Assembly (NCBI RefSeq): GCF_030848505.1
Contig: NZ_JAVDDU010000003.1
Span: 434,001-498,000, forward strand
Origin: Marinimicrobium hydrolyticum
Lineage (GTDB): Bacteria; Pseudomonadota; Gammaproteobacteria; Pseudomonadales; Cellvibrionaceae
Reading direction: 5' to 3'
DNA length: 64,000 bases
Part shown: positions 16,800-24,243 of the stretch, piece by piece
Layout of the letters: each line of letters opens with the position of its first letter
Numbering within the stretch: the stretch's first letter is position 1
Made by a program: the position numbers and the translations under genes
The notes under the pieces: generated by a model
Database searches by the model: none
Seen by the model: the letters and a program-made list of their open reading frames with translations, nothing else
What the model was told of the DNA's origin: nothing

Positions 16800-17338
16800 T
16801 GCAGTTGCCATTCCTTGATATCAAACACCGGCTGCAATGTACGAGTGGAGTCGACAATGCGCAGCTCCAACACCAGCGGTTCCTGCCGCTTGTTCACCGT
16901 TAATTCAGCCGCGCGTTTGTAGTCCTGATCGCGGGGTCCCTTGCCGGTAAAAAAGGCGCTGATTTCGTGTTCACCAGAACTCAGATTGCCCACATACAAG
17001 CGCTGCACACCGCCCCGATACAATGCCTGCACCTGCTCAGCGGTATAGAGTTCACTGACCAGCATCTGTCCGTTCACCAGCACGCGCACACTGTCCAACT
17101 CGAAAAACTCGCCCACGTCCATGGACAGGTAGAGCGCCACCTGGCTGCTGGCCGGGTAAAGGAGCTCCTCTTCGAGAATTAACAAGTCACGGTTGAGAGA
17201 GAGGGTTTCCTGTTTGAGCGCCTCTAAATCATTGGCAAGATTGGGGGCTTCATCGGCAAAAGCGAACAGGGGAAGTACAGCCCAGAACGCAAAGCGAGCC
17301 ACCTGGGTGAACCAGCCTCGGCGGAGGGGAATTGTCAT
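16796..17338 (-). CDS. secreted hypothetical protein, first gene of the ExbBD/TPR operon
   Basis: 180 aa from ATG 17338, chosen because a signal peptide follows at once (RGWFTQVARFAFWAVLPLFAFA); the frame is open 21 codons further upstream. After a short coiled-coil stretch (LANDLEALKQETLSLNRDLL) the rest is beta-rich: QVALYLSMDVGEFFELDSVR, VLVNGQMLVSELYTAEQ, SSGEHEISAFFTGKGPRD. This suggests an Ig-like or carbohydrate-binding-like sandwich, but no family is recognised. The stop overlaps the next start by 4 nt. No convincing promoter could be picked in the 168 nt behind apbE. Confidence 0.75.
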   Translation of the reverse strand: MTIPLRRGWFTQVARFAFWAVLPLFAFADEAPNLANDLEALKQETLSLNRDLLILEEELLYPASSQVALYLSMDVGEFFELDSVRVLVNGQMLVSELYTAEQVQALYRGGVQRLYVGNLSSGEHEISAFFTGKGPRDQDYKRAAELTVNKRQEPLVLELRIVDSTRTLQPVFDIKEWQLQ

Positions 17339-17506
17339 CGGCAGATCTCTTAGAAATTTTCCGTTTCCGGCTGTCGTGGACAGCCTCGGCGTTTTTGCCA
17401 AGTATGGCGCAGCTTACAACACGCGACTATTTTAGAAGGCCTTGAATGCTTGAGGTGTGACGGGGCGCACACTTGCTTGGCGCTTTATTATTATTCCAGC
17501 CAAGGG

Positions 17507-18508
17507 CTATTGTTCAGATTGAAGCTCTTCAGGCGGCTGCAAGCCCGACGAATAATGGACTTTTCCGGCTGAGGAAATGATCACGCCGTCATAGCCCGGC
17601 AAACTTTCCAGCAGCGCTAGCCCCTTATCCACGCCCAACACGAACACACTGGTGGACAGGGCATCGGTATCCACCGCGTTGGGGCCAATAACACTGGCGC
17701 TGGCTACGCCGCTGGCGGACGTGCCCTTACTCGGGTTGATTATGTGATGTACGCGCTTGCCATCAGAATCAATGAAATAGCGTTCGTAATCACCGGAGGT
17801 GGAAATGGCGCCCTGCTCCAGGGGCAGGACTATAGCCACTTGCTCTGGCGCGCGGGGATTTTTAATGCCCACCATCCAAGGCCGGCCGCGCCGATCCCCT
17901 ATCAGGCCAGTGTCGCCCCCCGCGCTGACGCTGGCGTGCTCAATGCCCGCGTCGCTCAATAATGCCAGAGCTCGATCCACAGCATAGCCTTTGGCGATGC
18001 CGCCCAAGTCGATGTGTACCTCTGGGCGCCCAAAGTAGACGCTCGGCTGCAAGGCATCCAGGTGTACCAAGCGGTAGTCGATGGCAGGCAGCAGTTCCTG
18101 GCGTTGAGTGTCGCTGGGCGTTTCTTCGGCCCGATAATCGTAGTAGCGACCCAGGGAAGCAAAAGTGATGTCGAAAGCGCCTTCGGTAATGCGGCTGTAA
18201 TACAGGGATTTGTCCAACAACAGCGCCATCTCTTTGGAAATAAACACAGGGTCGCTGGCGCTGGCTTTAGGTGCCAGACGATTGATTAGGGACAGGTCGC
18301 TATCGAGCAGGTAGGGGCTGTAATGGGCATTGATGCGGTGCATCTCGTCCATGACCAGATCAAGGGCTTCCGCTGCTGCGGTTTCATCTTCATGCCAGAG
18401 CACCACGTCTATCTTGGTGCCCATGATGTCCTGGCTGTCTCTGTGCCATTCGGCCGCCACAGGGGCGGCCATAATCAGCAGGAGTGCGCTTAGTAAAAAT
18501 CGAATCAC
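17507..18508 (-). CDS. apbE: FAD:protein FMN transferase (ApbE family)
   Basis: 333 aa. Flavinyltransferase that attaches FMN to Thr/Ser of target proteins (such as NqrB/C and RnfG/D) outside the cytoplasm. A signal peptide (MIRFLLSALLLIMAAPVAA) fits that location. Family motifs are in order: MGTKIDVVLW, EGAFDITFASLGRYYDYR, VHIDLGGIAKGYAVDRAL, SVSAGGDTGLIGDRRGRPW, HHIINPSKGTSASG and AVDTDALSTSVFVLG, the last being the Mg-binding segment. Length is normal. It starts 15 nt after gspN, so it is probably the last gene of the type II secretion transcript. No Nqr or Rnf gene is in the window, so its target is unknown. Confidence 0.93.
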   Translation of the reverse strand: MIRFLLSALLLIMAAPVAAEWHRDSQDIMGTKIDVVLWHEDETAAAEALDLVMDEMHRINAHYSPYLLDSDLSLINRLAPKASASDPVFISKEMALLLDKSLYYSRITEGAFDITFASLGRYYDYRAEETPSDTQRQELLPAIDYRLVHLDALQPSVYFGRPEVHIDLGGIAKGYAVDRALALLSDAGIEHASVSAGGDTGLIGDRRGRPWMVGIKNPRAPEQVAIVLPLEQGAISTSGDYERYFIDSDGKRVHHIINPSKGTSASGVASASVIGPNAVDTDALSTSVFVLGVDKGLALLESLPGYDGVIISSAGKVHYSSGLQPPEELQSEQ

Positions 18509-18523
18509 TGGGCTTCCGTCCCG

Positions 18524-19300
18524 TTAGAGTTGCAAGTCCAGTCGGTAGCGATACCGCTCGGGCGATTCAAGCACCATGGGCATCCACTCTTCCGCTTGAA
18601 TTTCATCGCTAAAGGCGGGCGACAAAGTCATTTGGCCTTGAATGTCCACGCCACCCACCAGCGCCAGGGTGACGGTCCCATCCAGTTCCACGGGGCCATT
18701 AAGATTAAACACCTGCGCGACTATGGCGTCCCGCCCGTTGTATTGGAACTCGGAGGCGTAGCTGCCCAAACTGGTCCAGTTGCCCTCTGTTTGTACACGG
18801 GCATTGGTCCAGCTGAGCCGGCCCTGAAGCTCCCGCAAGTGCTCCCCTTGCAGAGCCAGAGAGGAAATAGTCGCGGCCAGCTGCCCATCCACGGGCACAG
18901 GCAGACCGGCTTGAATCAAACTGGCGGGCGCGTCGATACTGGCGTTTGTGACGCGAATGGTGCCGTTGGTGCGGGCGCATACTTGCCCTTCAATACGCTG
19001 GCGCTCTAACTCACTTACCACATTCGCACACGGCCGGAGTGTCAATACAGAAGCGGGGTCCAACTGCCAGCGCAACTCCCCGAGCGAATATTGGATGCCG
19101 TCGATTTCCACACTGGTCATACTGGCGCGGCCTTGCCACAAGGTGCCGTTGACTCCAGTCATGCCCACGGTGTTGCCCTGAGTCATCAGATAGGCACCCC
19201 AGGTGGCCGGGATCTGCGTTACGGCAAATCCCAAGGTGAGCACAATCAGCAGCACCACCCAGCGCAGCCGGGGTATAAAGTCGGAGAGTTTTTCCCACAT
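18524..19300 (-). CDS. gspN: type II secretion system protein N
   Basis: 258 aa. Inner-membrane protein with one N-terminal helix (LRWVVLLIVLTLGFAVTQIP) and a periplasmic beta-rich domain. Family-like features are VGMTGVNGTLWQGRASMTSV near the N-terminus and repeated short strands (GELRWQLDPASVLTL). The exact role in the T2SS is unclear; it is present in only some systems. It lies 19 nt after gspM and 15 nt before apbE in the gspC-N order. Start ATG 19300 keeps two positive residues ahead of the helix. Nothing odd seen. Confidence 0.88.
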   Translation of the reverse strand: MWEKLSDFIPRLRWVVLLIVLTLGFAVTQIPATWGAYLMTQGNTVGMTGVNGTLWQGRASMTSVEIDGIQYSLGELRWQLDPASVLTLRPCANVVSELERQRIEGQVCARTNGTIRVTNASIDAPASLIQAGLPVPVDGQLAATISSLALQGEHLRELQGRLSWTNARVQTEGNWTSLGSYASEFQYNGRDAIVAQVFNLNGPVELDGTVTLALVGGVDIQGQMTLSPAFSDEIQAEEWMPMVLESPERYRYRLDLQL

Positions 19301-19319
19301 AATTACACTACCTGAACCA

Positions 19320-19802
19320 TCAATTCTGTTGCATGCGAATGTTGACTGTCACCATGCCCTGCTCGTTAGTGGCCGCCATGGTCATGTCGATGACGCTGAT
19401 GTCGTGACGGTACTCCATATCGTGCAACCACTGCATGAAACGTTCATAGGGCACCTGATCAAAGCGCACTCGCGCTTCACCGCCGGTACCCGGCTGAAAG
19501 CCGCTCATGGTCAACCCGGCGGACCTTAAACTGGAATCGATCAAGCGGCTGAGGTTGCCACTGCTTCGGGTGCCGCCACCGTCAGTGCGCCGATACTCCT
19601 CCAGCCGGGCACTGAGCACTTTGACCCGACCCAACGTCTGCTGCACGCTGGCATTGCGCTGAATCTGCTCGGTGCGCCAATCCTGTAGCGGGACCAGCAC
19701 GGCCATCCACAGTAGATAGAGAAACACCGCCAGAGCGCCCAATAGTAAAATGGACTGCTCGCGACGGTTGTAGCGGGAAAGAAAGGCAAAGAACTTATTC
19801 AT
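19320..19802 (-). CDS. gspM: type II secretion system protein M
   Basis: 160 aa. Bitopic inner-membrane protein of the assembly platform that binds GspL. A cytoplasmic tail (MNKFFAFLSRYNRREQSI) is followed by one helix (LLLGALAVFLYLLWMAVLVPL, about 19-39), a coiled-coil stretch, and a small ferredoxin-like periplasmic domain (GGEARVRFDQVPYERFMQWL, then MVTVNIRMQQN). The ATG overlaps the gspL stop (ATGA), as is usual for this pair. Length is normal. Confidence 0.9.
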   Translation of the reverse strand: MNKFFAFLSRYNRREQSILLLGALAVFLYLLWMAVLVPLQDWRTEQIQRNASVQQTLGRVKVLSARLEEYRRTDGGGTRSSGNLSRLIDSSLRSAGLTMSGFQPGTGGEARVRFDQVPYERFMQWLHDMEYRHDISVIDMTMAATNEQGMVTVNIRMQQN

Positions 19803-21064
19803 AGGCGTTGCTGCCGGATTCTCAAACGGGCGGAGTGAACATCCCCCTGGGCGCTGGCACTGAGCAACTCGGCTTGCAGACCGCGCTCAACGATGCGTTC
19901 GCGCAGGGCTTCAATGCTGCTGAAAGCGCTGGCCTGAACGCTGAGATTGATCTCACCGCTGTTGGCTGCGTAAGCGATGGAACGAATGGTGGTGCCATCC
20001 GCTTCCAAGGCGGGGAGTAGATCCGCCAGGAAGGGAGTGACTTGTCGCCCCGTCGCGCTGGCCGGTTGCACTTCAGAGACGGCTTGGCGGAGTTGTATTT
20101 CGGGGTTGGTCATTCGGCCGGGCCCCATGGCAGAGCGGAATACCTGTTCAATTTCCTGGCGCACGGCCACGTTTTCCGCTTCCAGAGTTTGCACCTGATA
20201 AACCATAACGCCGATGTAAACCACCAGACAGGCGGCCGCACCCGCCACCACACTGCGCCAATCCTTCCACCAGCGCTCCACGGGCAGGCGCTGTGAAAAT
20301 TCACCCTGACAAAGGTTAATGTCCGGGGCTTGATAATCCAGTTGCCAGAAGTCCACTAGCGTGCGACGGTCCACACGGTCCGCCAGGTCGGAGGGTAAAA
20401 GCGCTTCCAGAGTGGCCAATTCGGCATCGGTGCTCGCACGCAAATCCAGGTGCGGCAATTTGTCGACTCGCTGCTGAGCGGTGAGCAGCATTTCCAAACT
20501 CATGCGCGCACGCGCCTGATCGATGCTGTAGCCCAGGCTGGGCGCGTAGCGCACCAACACCTGGCCATCCTGCAGGTGCAGGGTCCAGTGCGGATACTCT
20601 TCGGTTTCCGCGTCCTGCGCTTCCGGAGTATCAGGGGCCAGAGGCAGCAACAGAGACACTACCGAACAGCGGGTAATCTCAATATTAAACGGTTCAAGCT
20701 GCGCGAAAATGTCCCGCAGCCAAGGCTTTTCAACATAAGCAACGGCGGCGCGTCCATCCTGCGCGGGGCCCAGGGCAAAATGAAACTGGTCGATATCGCC
20801 AACGACCGTTTCCTCCAACTGGAACGGCAAAAGCCGTTGCAGGTGTTTTCGCTCGGAATCGGAGTACTCAATTTCGCGGGTGACCACTTTGTTGCCGGGC
20901 ACCAGCAGCCAGACGTTGTGATGTCCTTCGCCCAAAATGCTCGCCAGCCGCTCCAAATCGCCGTGGGTGGCGGAATCCAGAATCGGCTGACGATCATCAT
21001 CCAGCCAACACCAGCGGTATTGGTCGGGACTGCGGTCAGGATAGAGCAGCAATTGCTTGGTCAT
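19799..21064 (-). CDS. gspL: type II secretion system protein L
   Basis: 421 aa. The cytoplasmic part (about 1-255) has the actin-like fold that docks the GspE ATPase: NVWLLVPGNKVVTREIEYSD, LQRLLPFQLEETVVGDIDQF and VAYVEKPWLRDIFAQL. A single helix (about 268-288, SVVAGAAACLVVYIGVMVYQV) precedes a coiled coil and a periplasmic ferredoxin-like domain (GTTIRSIAYAANSGEINLSV). It sits between gspK and gspM. Residues 1-12 (MTKQLLLYPDRS) are a normal start for the family. No damage. Confidence 0.92.
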   Translation of the reverse strand: MTKQLLLYPDRSPDQYRWCWLDDDRQPILDSATHGDLERLASILGEGHHNVWLLVPGNKVVTREIEYSDSERKHLQRLLPFQLEETVVGDIDQFHFALGPAQDGRAAVAYVEKPWLRDIFAQLEPFNIEITRCSVVSLLLPLAPDTPEAQDAETEEYPHWTLHLQDGQVLVRYAPSLGYSIDQARARMSLEMLLTAQQRVDKLPHLDLRASTDAELATLEALLPSDLADRVDRRTLVDFWQLDYQAPDINLCQGEFSQRLPVERWWKDWRSVVAGAAACLVVYIGVMVYQVQTLEAENVAVRQEIEQVFRSAMGPGRMTNPEIQLRQAVSEVQPASATGRQVTPFLADLLPALEADGTTIRSIAYAANSGEINLSVQASAFSSIEALRERIVERGLQAELLSASAQGDVHSARLRIRQQRL

Positions 21065-21111
21065 AACATTTTGTCGCTTATCGTCTTTAATCTGCTGAGC
21101 CGGGATACGCT

Positions 21112-22170
21112 TTAGAAGCTGTCACTGCGGCGCACTACTTCATATCGGTTGGTATCGACGCGGTGCAGTACGGATTCCATACTGCGGCGTTGTTGCACCA
21201 GGGAGACCTGCGTGGTTACCAGAAAATATTCCGTTGCCACATCCAAACCCTGAGTATTGGGTGTCGAACCTATGCTTTGCCAGGCGGTATTGCCAGCAAA
21301 GTCCTGCACACTACTGAAGAAGCCGTCCGGCGGCCAGTCCTGCCGCAACAAACCGACGTCCATATCCGTCAATGGTTGCAACGTCTCCTGTGTATTAATG
21401 GTCCCCAGCAGCAGGTCCGACACGGTATTAATATTCAGCCCCTGGCCCGCTGGCAGCACGACTAAATGCGGGCGGAGAAGAGTCATCAACTCCGGCGTCA
21501 CATGGCGCACCAGACGCAGTTCATCCACGCTCACAAACGCGCTATTGGCGGGCCGATAGGGCGGATCCATTGACTGGTAATAGTCCGCCTCGGCGCCGCC
21601 AAACCCACTGACCTGATCATCCGGGTCCATCCAATCTACCACGGCTTCCAATATGGCGATGGCTTCGTTCTCGTGCAGCGGCAGCTCATTCGGAAAGCTC
21701 TGCAGCAAGCGAATAAAACGCCTCTGGGGTTCACTGAATCGCTGCCAATCATTGTGCGAGTGCTGGCCAGTCAGATCGCCAGCCAAATCGTTCAAGTTGA
21801 AGCGGCTGCGGGCATCATCCACCGCGACCAGGCCCCAGGCCTCGTCAATCTCAAACGGGAATTCCACGTCCCAATCCTCGCCCCGATAGGCGAGATCGGG
21901 TGCGGGCCCAAATTGACTGAGCATGTACACCGCCATGTTTTCCGCACCGCGCAAATAAGAGCGCGTTTGCGCGCCGTGCCAGCGGCTTTCCGCACGGGCC
22001 ATACCCAACTGAAAATCGCCGGCAAAGCGGATCGCCAAACCGGCGGCGACGCTCACGATCAGCAAGGCGATGATCAACACCGCGCCTTTTTGCTTACGCG
22101 CACTGGCGCGGATCTTTACAGATCCGCGCCGATCAAAGGCCGACAATGTCAAACAGGCGCTCACTGACAC
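21112..22170 (-). CDS. gspK: type II secretion minor pseudopilin K
   Basis: 352 aa. Tip pseudopilin that caps the pseudopilus. The prepilin-type segment is KQKG^AVLIIALLIVSVAAGLA, lacking Phe+1 and Glu+5 as expected for GspK. The large globular domain includes RSRFNLNDLAGD, VVDWMDPDDQVSGFGGAEAD and NINTVSDLLLG. The start is uncertain. No ATG occurs near the signal; the 22170 start is a GTG overlapping the end of gspJ by 38 nt, and TTG codons lie slightly downstream. A perfect 10-bp hairpin (22105-22130) falls within the first codons, just after the gspJ stop, which may tie gspK translation to that of gspJ. Confidence 0.9.
   Translation of the reverse strand: MSVSACLTLSAFDRRGSVKIRASARKQKGAVLIIALLIVSVAAGLAIRFAGDFQLGMARAESRWHGAQTRSYLRGAENMAVYMLSQFGPAPDLAYRGEDWDVEFPFEIDEAWGLVAVDDARSRFNLNDLAGDLTGQHSHNDWQRFSEPQRRFIRLLQSFPNELPLHENEAIAILEAVVDWMDPDDQVSGFGGAEADYYQSMDPPYRPANSAFVSVDELRLVRHVTPELMTLLRPHLVVLPAGQGLNINTVSDLLLGTINTQETLQPLTDMDVGLLRQDWPPDGFFSSVQDFAGNTAWQSIGSTPNTQGLDVATEYFLVTTQVSLVQQRRSMESVLHRVDTNRYEVVRRSDSF
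22105..22130. promoter_or_regulatory. perfect hairpin at the gspJ-gspK junction
   Basis: Stem GGCGCGGATC / GATCCGCGCC (22105-22114 and 22121-22130) with a 6-nt loop. It begins 3 nt past the gspJ stop codon and lies within the gspK coding start. Unlike a terminator it has no T-run. It could modulate translation of gspK or mRNA processing. Confidence 0.5.
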
Positions 22171-22816
22171 CTACTCCTTCGATCTCAATTCGAATTTGCA
22201 CGGCCCGCGGCAGCCCATGTGGATTGCCAACTTGGTTGGGATCCGGCCAGGCAGGAGCCCAATCGCGGGTGTAATCGTCTCCATCCAATGCGCCGCGTCC
22301 GGAGCGCTGCAGTACTGCGTCGGACAGAAACCGTATTTCTATACTTTCCACGTTGCCCAGCAGTTCTTGCTGCGCGGCATTTTGCTCAAAGGCGAATTCG
22401 TCAAAAGGCATATTGCGGTAGGGCCGGTAGTCCCGCCACAAGGTGCCGTTTTCAATCCGGTAGCTCACTTCCTGCAAATCGCTGCGCGGGCGCTGCATGG
22501 GATTGAACCAGTTGCGGCGCACAAACAGCATCAGCCGCTGCTCCACATCGGCGCCACCTTCAAGGCTTTGCGCCTGAAACTCAAAACGCACCCCAGTGGG
22601 CCCAACTTCCGGCGGCAACAAGTGCCGCATGTCCGCCGCCAGAATCTGCCAGGCGCGATCCAGTTCGTTCACCTGCGCGAGTATTTCCCGGCTGCGCTCG
22701 GCGCCGGCACTGGCCGCGCTCAACCCCTGATACGCCATGGTAGCCACCACCCCGGTGATGGCCAAAGCCACCATAATCTCCAGAAGGGTAAAACCCGCGT
22801 TTCGGTTAGGAGTCAT
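22133..22816 (-). CDS. gspJ: type II secretion minor pseudopilin J
   Basis: 227 aa. Minor pseudopilin with a class III signal MTPNRNAG^FTLLEIMVALAI (Glu+5 present), cleaved by the prepilin peptidase and N-methylated. The globular domain contains LDRAWQILAADMRHLLPPEV and VSYRIENGTLWRDYRP, typical of GspJ. It starts inside the end of gspI (11-nt overlap) and forms the tip complex with GspI and GspK. No prepilin peptidase (gspO/pilD) is in the window, so it must be encoded elsewhere. Confidence 0.92.
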   Translation of the reverse strand: MTPNRNAGFTLLEIMVALAITGVVATMAYQGLSAASAGAERSREILAQVNELDRAWQILAADMRHLLPPEVGPTGVRFEFQAQSLEGGADVEQRLMLFVRRNWFNPMQRPRSDLQEVSYRIENGTLWRDYRPYRNMPFDEFAFEQNAAQQELLGNVESIEIRFLSDAVLQRSGRGALDGDDYTRDWAPAWPDPNQVGNPHGLPRAVQIRIEIEGVGVSERLFDIVGL

Positions 22817-23198
22817 GAATAAACCCAGCTAGCCGCGCCACGGGGGACTCCCGATCCTCATTCCTATAGACGAAGAATTCCACTCGCTGAATGTCATCGA
22901 CTTCCGTGGCCTCGGTATCCATGCGCCAATACCAAACCCGATCCGATAAATCGAGTTCGCCATTGGCGCTCTCGGGCAAGGTAAAATCCGGTAACAAGCG
23001 CTGCTGTAATTGCAGGCGAGTCATCTCATTTTCGGCCACCCAATACGCTTGCGTGCGCTCGCGGATAGAGGCGGTGCCATCAAGCTGAGTCATCACCAAA
23101 GACACGAGCGCAGGCAAGGCCACGGACACGACCACCAGGGCCACCATGACCTCTATCAACGTAAATCCGCGCGCTTTGCTCGCCTGTGTGTTTACCAT
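22806..23198 (-). CDS. gspI: type II secretion minor pseudopilin I
   Basis: 130 aa. Prepilin signal MVNTQASKARG^FTLIEVMVALVVV with Glu+5. The mature domain contains QAYWVAENEMTRLQLQQRLL, which matches the GspI pattern (WVA-N). It overlaps gspH by 7 nt and gspJ by 11 nt. Length is normal for the family (about 120-130). GspI starts assembly of the pseudopilus tip. Confidence 0.92.
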   Translation of the reverse strand: MVNTQASKARGFTLIEVMVALVVVSVALPALVSLVMTQLDGTASIRERTQAYWVAENEMTRLQLQQRLLPDFTLPESANGELDLSDRVWYWRMDTEATEVDDIQRVEFFVYRNEDRESPVARLAGFIHDS

Positions 23199-23755
23199 TG
23201 GGTTTGCTCGAAACGCTCTTGGGCTTCTTCGTCATTGCGCCAGCGAATACGGCCGGTCATGTCCACCTCGACCCGCTGGATTTCCTCCTCATTGGCAAAG
23301 CCAGTGGGCGTGATCGCCAGCTCAAAAGGCGTCGCCTCGCCGCTGGGGTAAAACACCAAAACCGGCGTGGGCGTAGTGGCTCTGGGATCGTACTGATAGG
23401 GTTCACCCTCTACCAGCAACTCCAGGTTAAGTCCGTCGGGCAAACAGTGGCGATCCAGATAGTCCGAAGCCTGTTGCCAACTCTGATCGAGAAAACGCTG
23501 CCACTCATAGCACCATTGGCCCATGGCACCGCCCTCTGTACTCCCCGGCTCGACGAACAGGCCGATGATTTCCTGATTGAGCGTGGCCTGATCCGAGACA
23601 AACCGTGCACTCAGTAGAAAGCGTTCCGTCTCCTCCTGCAGTTGCGAGGTTCCGCCCGTGCGCATTGACAGCATCACCCCGCCAATGGCCACGCCAATGA
23701 TCAACACCACCACCATGATTTCAATCAGGGTAAAACCACGCTCGGTCCGGCGCAT
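23192..23755 (-). CDS. gspH: type II secretion minor pseudopilin H
   Basis: 187 aa from ATG 23755, giving signal MRRTERG^FTLIEIMVVVLII. The frame is open upstream into gspG, but that would add 26 residues before the signal. The chosen start lies 7 nt past the gspG stop, with TAAGG about 5 nt ahead. The mature part includes QEETERFLLSARFVSDQATL and GQWCYEWQRFLDQSW, typical of GspH. It lies near the pseudopilus tip, joining the I-J-K complex to the GspG fibre. Confidence 0.9.
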   Translation of the reverse strand: MRRTERGFTLIEIMVVVLIIGVAIGGVMLSMRTGGTSQLQEETERFLLSARFVSDQATLNQEIIGLFVEPGSTEGGAMGQWCYEWQRFLDQSWQQASDYLDRHCLPDGLNLELLVEGEPYQYDPRATTPTPVLVFYPSGEATPFELAITPTGFANEEEIQRVEVDMTGRIRWRNDEEAQERFEQTQW

Positions 23756-23762
23756 TGGAACC

Positions 23763-24218
23763 TTAGTCCTCTTGGATTTTCGCATCCCAGACGCTGATGT
23801 CTGCATTCTGCCCTTCTCCCCCAGAGACGCCATCGGCCCCTAAGGTGTAGATGTCATATTCCCGAGACTCGCCGGGGCTCAAGTAATGATAAGGATTGCC
23901 CCAGGGATCTCTGGGCAGCTCTTCCAGATAACCGCCCTGGCGCCAGTTGCGCGGCACGGGGTTAATGGTCGGGCGCTCCACCAAAGCTTCCAAACCCTGT
24001 TCGCTAGAGGGGTAGACGTAGTTGTCGATGCGGTAGAGTTTCAGCGCCGTCTGAATATTGCGAAAGTCTGCCTGCACTTTCTGAATGCGGGCGTCGTCAG
24101 CCCGATTCAAAACCGCGGGCGCTACAATACTGGCCAACAGGCCAATAATGATCACCACCACCATGATTTCAATAAGGCTGAAACCACTTTGGACCCGCCA
24201 GTTTATTTGCTTCTTCAT
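23763..24218 (-). CDS. gspG: type II secretion major pseudopilin G
   Basis: 151 aa. Main pseudopilus subunit with the sharply conserved signal MKKQINWRVQSG^FSLIEIMVVVIII, then RIQKVQADFRNIQTALKLYR. The calcium-binding C-terminal loop is present (GADGVSGGEGQNADISVWD). The DPWGNPYHYLSPG motif is the family hallmark. It lies 25 nt after gspF and just before gspH. As the most abundant component it often has a strong ribosome site; here GGGAG lies about 8 nt before the start. Confidence 0.95.
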   Translation of the reverse strand: MKKQINWRVQSGFSLIEIMVVVIIIGLLASIVAPAVLNRADDARIQKVQADFRNIQTALKLYRIDNYVYPSSEQGLEALVERPTINPVPRNWRQGGYLEELPRDPWGNPYHYLSPGESREYDIYTLGADGVSGGEGQNADISVWDAKIQED

Positions 24219-24243
24219 CGTACAAATCTCCCGAAAAGATTTT

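Noticed and set aside
17455-17505. cttggc/gccaag hairpin after apbE
   Set aside because: Short stem with an 18-nt loop and no T-run; cannot support a terminator call.
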